Assembly (NCBI GenBank): GCA_021613335.1
Contig: JAJTWR010000239.1
Location: 1 to 64,000 of the forward strand
Direction of reading: 5' to 3'
From: Whitmania pigra
Taxonomy: Eukaryota > Annelida > Clitellata > Hirudinida > Haemopidae
DNA: 64,000 nt
Positions 58,660-64,000 of this stretch are shown in pieces (within the stretch, counting starts at the first letter, position 1; each line of letters opens with the position of its first letter). Under the pieces are notes generated by a model that worked only from the letters and a program-made list of their open reading frames with translations, had not been told where the DNA came from and did no database searches. The translations under genes and the position numbers were made by a program.

Positions 58660-60415
58660 AGAAGAGAATAAAATTGTATAAAATAAAAAATATAAAAATA
58701 AGAATGATAAAAAATTTTGTTTTTAAATTTCATTTTGCTGTTGGTGTTGTTGGTGCTTGTTGTACTTGCGTTGGTTTCAGTCAATTAAGTTGAGTGCTAT
58801 TACGATTTAGTTTAAGAATTCTTTTGTTTTTAAATTGAAATTAATTTCTACGAAAAAAAAAAAATAATAATCCTCAAGGAACATGTTTGTGTTTGTGAAG
58901 ATTCCATTTGTTTCGATTTTAAATCGTTTCTTTCAATAAATTCGTTATTGTTGTTGTTGTTGTCGTCGTCGTCGTCATTATTATTGTTGTGTTTCTACGT
59001 TTAGGATTTGACTCTAGATGTTATTTCTTTTCTTTTGAAGATGATATTAATGGACATTATAAATAATATAAATATAAAATCGTAATAATGCTATAAATAA
59101 TAATAATAATTAGTATTATTACATAACAGTAATTATGACATTATTGCTAATTTTAATTTACACTAGTGGTCTTATTATTCTGCTTCTAAAACCGATTTCC
59201 ATCGTGTAAAAACAATCACAAACAAGTTGTTGTTATGGAAACGGCAAGATAATAATTATCATAATCATAACCACCACTGTTGTTGTTGTTACCATAACTG
59301 GTGTCAGATCGTATGTTTGGTAAATATTTACAAATAGATCATTCGGGAATTCCGAAGAGCAGTCCTTGTGTACATGAAGATACCATTCTTGAAATAATAT
59401 GTTTCTGCTGCTGGAAATTTCAATGAAGGCCTACGAATGTTTTTATTGAATATTTTATTAATTCAAGTTGAATCACTAAAGTGAATCTATAATGTTGGTC
59501 GTAATTGCAAGAGCAAAGTTATTATAAACATCAGTATTTATGCATTCACTTGCATGCATAATTAATATCTTAAACCGACTGATTAAATGGTTGACTAATT
59601 AACTTGCTTATCTTAACTGAAACTAACAAATTCTAACAAACTGCTCAAAAGAAACTCAATCGTAAACGCGGACATGGTTTCGTTCTGTTGAAAATTGTCA
59701 TTTTTTTCTATTTTAAGGAACAATCTTGGGGAAGGGTAGTTCTGATTATTCTCCTTTGTTAGTCATGCCCACGTCAACCACATCTGCTGGCCATCTGCTC
59801 ATCGTCATCGTCATCATTATTTTAGCCGAGTTCATTCTGTACTTTCAGTTGCTTTCAGATCTTTGTGCGGAAAGCTTAATGTCAAATGAATTCTAGCATG
59901 CAAACACAACACCTTATTATTAGTTAATTAATTAAGTCATTATTATCATTAAAACACGTTATTATTATTATTATTATTATTATTAGCTCAAAATAACAAA
60001 TGCAAAGAAATTCACTTCATCAGATTTTGAGAAGATTTAAGTAATGCTTAATATAAGATTTACGAGAAACGTCGTATTAAATGAAAGAGAATCGAAAGAT
60101 AAAAACAAATGCATTTTAAATTCGCTTTAAAATGTACAAAATGAGTTCTAAAAGATCCAACGCAAGTTCCAAAGGAAACGCGCTCTAATCTGGAGGAAGC
60201 TTAGGTAGTCCTGATAATGATGCTAACAAATCGATTGCAAATACGTCTACGAAAATGTAACTGTTAACATTTTAAGGTGAAGTTCAGAATCATAAAACAA
60301 GGCCTTTACAATTGGGAATGGCGACCTGCTATTTGTTAGTGAGTATTTGTTATCGATATATCGATGCATCTTAGCACACGGATGTTGACGGATTGATTGA
60401 TCACAGACACAACAG
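58660..60415. other. Intergenic between convergent genes
   Basis: 3' UTR of the mucin-like gene, then AT-rich sequence with short TTG, GTC and ATT repeats. No gene recognised. Confidence 0.5.
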
Positions 60416-63400
60416 TTACACTTTGGTCTCAGGTAGGCTGGAAGAGATGAAGTTGTTTGCCAGGGTCAGGGAGATGCGAAGGAGTTGAGAGGCAACCATG
60501 TGGTCGTACGTGTGGTTGTACCAACTGAGGCTGTGACCCCTGAAATTAGAAAGGTCACTTCATTGCAAATGCTATTGTGCCTTTTAAAATAATGTAACAT
60601 TAACTGCTTTTAAATTTAAAATATTTTTTATGTTCGCATCAGCCGTTTAACGGGTAATGAGATTATAAAATATCAACTTCAAATACAAAAAGTTCAACGA
60701 TGGAAATAAAAATAAAATAAAAATAAAAGGCACAAGTCAATTAAGTACAATTCTAACTGCTTAACGAGAAACAGTCGACTTAAACCGAAACTGGGAATTC
60801 CTAGCGAATGTTTTGATCACCGTTTCTTCGATTTGAGGACATCAAAGAATCACTTTAAATGGAATCAACTTTAGAAGAAAACAAGCAAAAAATCTTACTT
60901 GAAGTCAATCCTGCTGATAAGCGTCAGTCGACATCTGCCCGACCCACAGGGCTCGATGTGGTAGTGGGAGGCCTGAACCTCGGCAGGTACGGAAAATCCG
61001 GTATGGGTCTTTGGATACTCGACGGACTGGCAAACAAGTGTGCACGAACCGGTGGTTAGATTCACCTTCCAAGATCTAAAAGTGGAAGGATGGTTGTTTG
61101 AGTTTGGGATGGAATTAGGAGGTTATTCATGAGTGATCTTGTGACTTCAGCCTAAAGAATGTCTGACAGCGTATATAAGAAGTTTAAAGGGATAAAATAA
61201 AAAAAGAAGAAATATTTCATGTTATAAAGTTACAAAAAACTAAGCAAAGTGATTTAATGGTGCTACGAATGCTCTCCCGATTACACTCTAGTTTTTGAAT
61301 TTCTGAACACAAAACAAACGACACGAGTTATTTTCTGATGACCTCAAAAATTTACTCAACAACACATAAAAAAAAAGCTTTCTTCCCCTTCTTCAAGAGC
61401 TACGAAATCATTCGAGTTCAGAAATATTTTTAAGGACTAGTTTTAATTTTTAATTTTTAGTAACTCTGTTCACCTTGACGACATTAATGGCTCAACAAAT
61501 CCAAATCAACCTGAGGTCCGTGTACATCCTCGGAGGGTGAGGGGCCATGCTGTTGAGCACGTACTGGAACACTTCGGTGTTGTTGTCGATCTTTTCCACC
61601 CACCTCCACTTGAGCAGATCGAAGTCCCAGAGGTGACGATCCCAGAGGATGCGCGTGAGTACTTCGACTGGCGGTGCTTCGACCAGCATCGAACATCTCC
61701 ATAGCCTCAATGGGTAAGATGAATCTCCTGCCTTCTTGTAAGAAACCTCGACGGACATGTGAGGGATGGTGGACAACATGGACAGGAGGGGAAGAGTGGA
61801 CGAGGGAGATATCAACGCAGACGACGATATCACGTTCGGCACACTCCAACCTCTGCTGCTGGATTTTGCTTCCTGAGGTGATAATTAAATGAATGAATAA
61901 TTTATTAATTGAATGAATAAATAAGTTATTAGCTGATATTCCTATTGTTCACTTCCATCGTTTGAGCAGGCAATCTGCAAAGTTGTTTTCAGCTAAAAGA
62001 CGATGCCAATAAATCTGAACGTTCGACAAAGTGAAGAGTGTCGAATCGAATCTGGTTCCATTATGGCTTAAAAAAGTTGTCTCAAAGTGTCCATTTACAA
62101 CTTAGTTCAATCGGATTTGGTGATGTGAAAATATGGATCGAATAAGAAATAAGATGTAATTGTGAATTATTAATCAAACTAATTACCTTCATTACAAATT
62201 GGAAAAGATATTTGAGTCTTGCAGAACAAAGGTTGGCATTATATTGTTGGTCCATGTTCTCGCGTAGCATCAAGTAACCCGAATTAGCAAGGTTGCTCGA
62301 GGGGGAGATGTGGCAGCTGTCAAAAAAGCCTTGAAAATTCTGAAACAGGAAACTTTGATGTTACATTTTATTACACGCATTAAGGTGATAAATATTTTAA
62401 AATAATGACATTAACCATGCTGGCATAAAATATTGTAATAATAATAGCATTAACATTAAATAACGTTAAGAGAATAACATCAACGCAATAGTTACTTCCA
62501 CTTTATGAATTCAAAAGAAGCTCAGATGAATTAAATAAAATTAGTTTTATTATAAAGACTATTCCACTATGATTTTAAGGTTATTTGACAATTAGACTAT
62601 TTAAAAACCCACTGTGAAGAGAAAAGGAGCATTTTCAATGACGAAGGTGAGGCACTGATGAACGAACTTCTGCTCGTCGATGCACTTTTTGTAGGCGGAT
62701 TGTTGCTTCCTGCTGTTCGGTGTTGATGACGATGCACTCTCCAGGTGGAAGAACGAAGGAGACAGACACAGAGCCAGGTTGCTGGCATTCATCTGTTGAT
62801 AAGTTGAATTGATCATTATCATCTTAATGAATTGATCATAATCATCTTAATGATCACAATCAAAACATCTTAACGATTATAATTCAACTTCATAACGATC
62901 GCGATGATAACATCGTAATTGCATGTAAAAATATATGTCATCCATTGTTTGTCTTTCTTTCCAAGAAATCGATCGAATCAAAGCAGCCATCTTACCTGTG
63001 TGATGTGTGAGTGTTTGGCCAGGTAATGAGTGAAGAGCATGAAGGTGTGCAAGCAGTCTCTGTGATCGTTCGGCATCAGCACCAAACAGGCCTGGACCGA
63101 CTCTATGTGTAGATCTTTTGGCACGTCTGGGAAGAATAGTAATCATATTTACCTTTCTGAACAGACAACTTCTTTTAAAAAAATTATTTTTTTTTTGAAG
63201 TTTAAAGGCTCCTAACATGGTGTGAATGAAATCATACGGGATGACCAGTAACTTGGCCGGCTATTTATATTAATGTAATCACATTAACCTCTGCCCATTC
63301 AAGTAATTATTATCATAATCAATACTATGATTATATATGCATTGTAGACATATTAATTAAACATATTTTATCGCATGAGCAATTAGAATGTAATATGTAT

Positions 63401-63636
63401 TACATATGTGCTATAAAAATGTAGTTTGAGCACAAAAATGTTTGAAAAGTATTTCCTCCAAAAATCTTCTCAGATCCCATGACACGAGAAGACGTCAACA
63501 TAAATTTGAATTTTTCTTGCGGGGGGAGGGCATTTTGGTTTATAGCACAAATAAGTATATGTGGTTTTTAAATGATATCCAATCGTAATAATAATAATAA
63601 TAACTACAACAACAATAATAGCAACAATAGTATTTA

Positions 63637-63670
<34 letters not shown>

Positions 63671-63684
63671 TATTATTATTAGTA

Positions 63685-63776
<92 letters not shown>

Positions 63777-64000
63777 TATTATTATTATTATTATTATTAC
63801 TATTATTAAATTATACATCTGATATCCGAACATCTTCTTTTTGAGGAGACAGTTTTTTTTGTTTATCTCACACATTGAGATTCGGATAGAATAAATTTTT
63901 AGCAAAACAAAAATTACAAATCTTCCGTCTTTTAATTAAAAGCAGGTCCCACTTTTGAAAATGTTGGTGAGAATCTTCGAGAATCTTCCTGTGAAGAGGC
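60416..64000 (-). CDS. DLC1: DLC1/STARD-type RhoGAP-START protein, 3' part
   Basis: The gene runs off the right edge. Exons seen: 64000 (partial)-63953, 63126-62996, 62792-62613, 62339-62187, 61872-61511, 61075-60899, 60539-60416, with continuous phase. The first three encode the C-terminal half of a RhoGAP domain: LFTGRFSKILTNIFKNVPKD, then NASNLALCLSPSFFHLES. A linker is followed by a START lipid-binding domain: YPLRLWRCSMLVEAPPVEVL, HLWDFDLLKWRWVEKID, FQYVLNSMAPHPPRM, SCTLVCQSVEY, SHYHIEPCGSGRCRLTLISR. Domain order RhoGAP then START defines the DLC1/STARD8/STARD13 group (fly crossveinless-c), Rho-inactivating proteins at focal adhesions and junctions. The arginine finger and any SAM domain would lie outside the window. 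Vertebrates have three paralogues, so the symbol means family, not strict orthologue. Confidence 0.9.
63580..63812. repeat. AAT/ATT microsatellite in an intron of the RhoGAP-START gene
   Basis: AAT, then CAA, then ~170 bp of ATT repeats with slips, in the intron between the exons at 63953 and 63126. Confidence 0.95.

Overview
The window is nuclear DNA from an invertebrate animal. It is AT-rich, its genes have many short GT-AG introns, and intergenic space carries long AT/GAT/CAA microsatellites and broken LINE and hAT elements. An animal-type beta-carbonic anhydrase and an intersectin with only four SH3 domains (as in fly Dap160) point to a protostome. The transposon flavour feels lophotrochozoan (annelid or mollusc), but I cannot name the species from sequence alone.

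Layout: 1-5.1 kb is a satellite of ~155-bp monomers with higher-order structure; 5.6-6.1 kb is an ATT microsatellite. Host genes follow: an alpha-arrestin (+, 8.4-10.1 kb); a decayed LINE reverse transcriptase piece (11 kb); a solitary polyadenylated histone H2A (+, 12.4 kb) convergent with peroxisomal AAA ATPase PEX1 (-, 13.0-16.6 kb); beta-carbonic anhydrase (-, 17.6-18.8 kb) divergent from a TFCP2/LSF-type CP2 transcription factor (+, 19.2-24.8 kb); intersectin (-, 25.5-35.5 kb, 27 exons, very Q-rich); and DXO/Rai1-family decapping exonuclease (-, 36.2-38.3 kb).

From 39 to 50 kb the window is a transposon graveyard. A minus-strand LINE is followed by a plus-strand LINE, split by a hAT element and by a ~2.9-kb composite unit present in two copies. 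Each copy of the unit carries a transposase-like region, a tRNA-Leu primer-binding-site-like motif, a SAP domain, a Ulp1/C48-like protease and a PHD finger. This is the least ordinary part of the window.

From 50 to 64 kb: AAT microsatellites and a minisatellite, a mucin-like single-pass membrane protein with no signal peptide (+, 55.1-58.7 kb), and the 3' part of a DLC1/STARD-type RhoGAP-START gene (-, 60.4 kb to beyond the right edge). The host genes are unrelated housekeeping or signalling genes, not a pathway cluster. Exon models were built by eye from splice sites, reading-frame continuity and remembered family motifs; no alignment or search was run.
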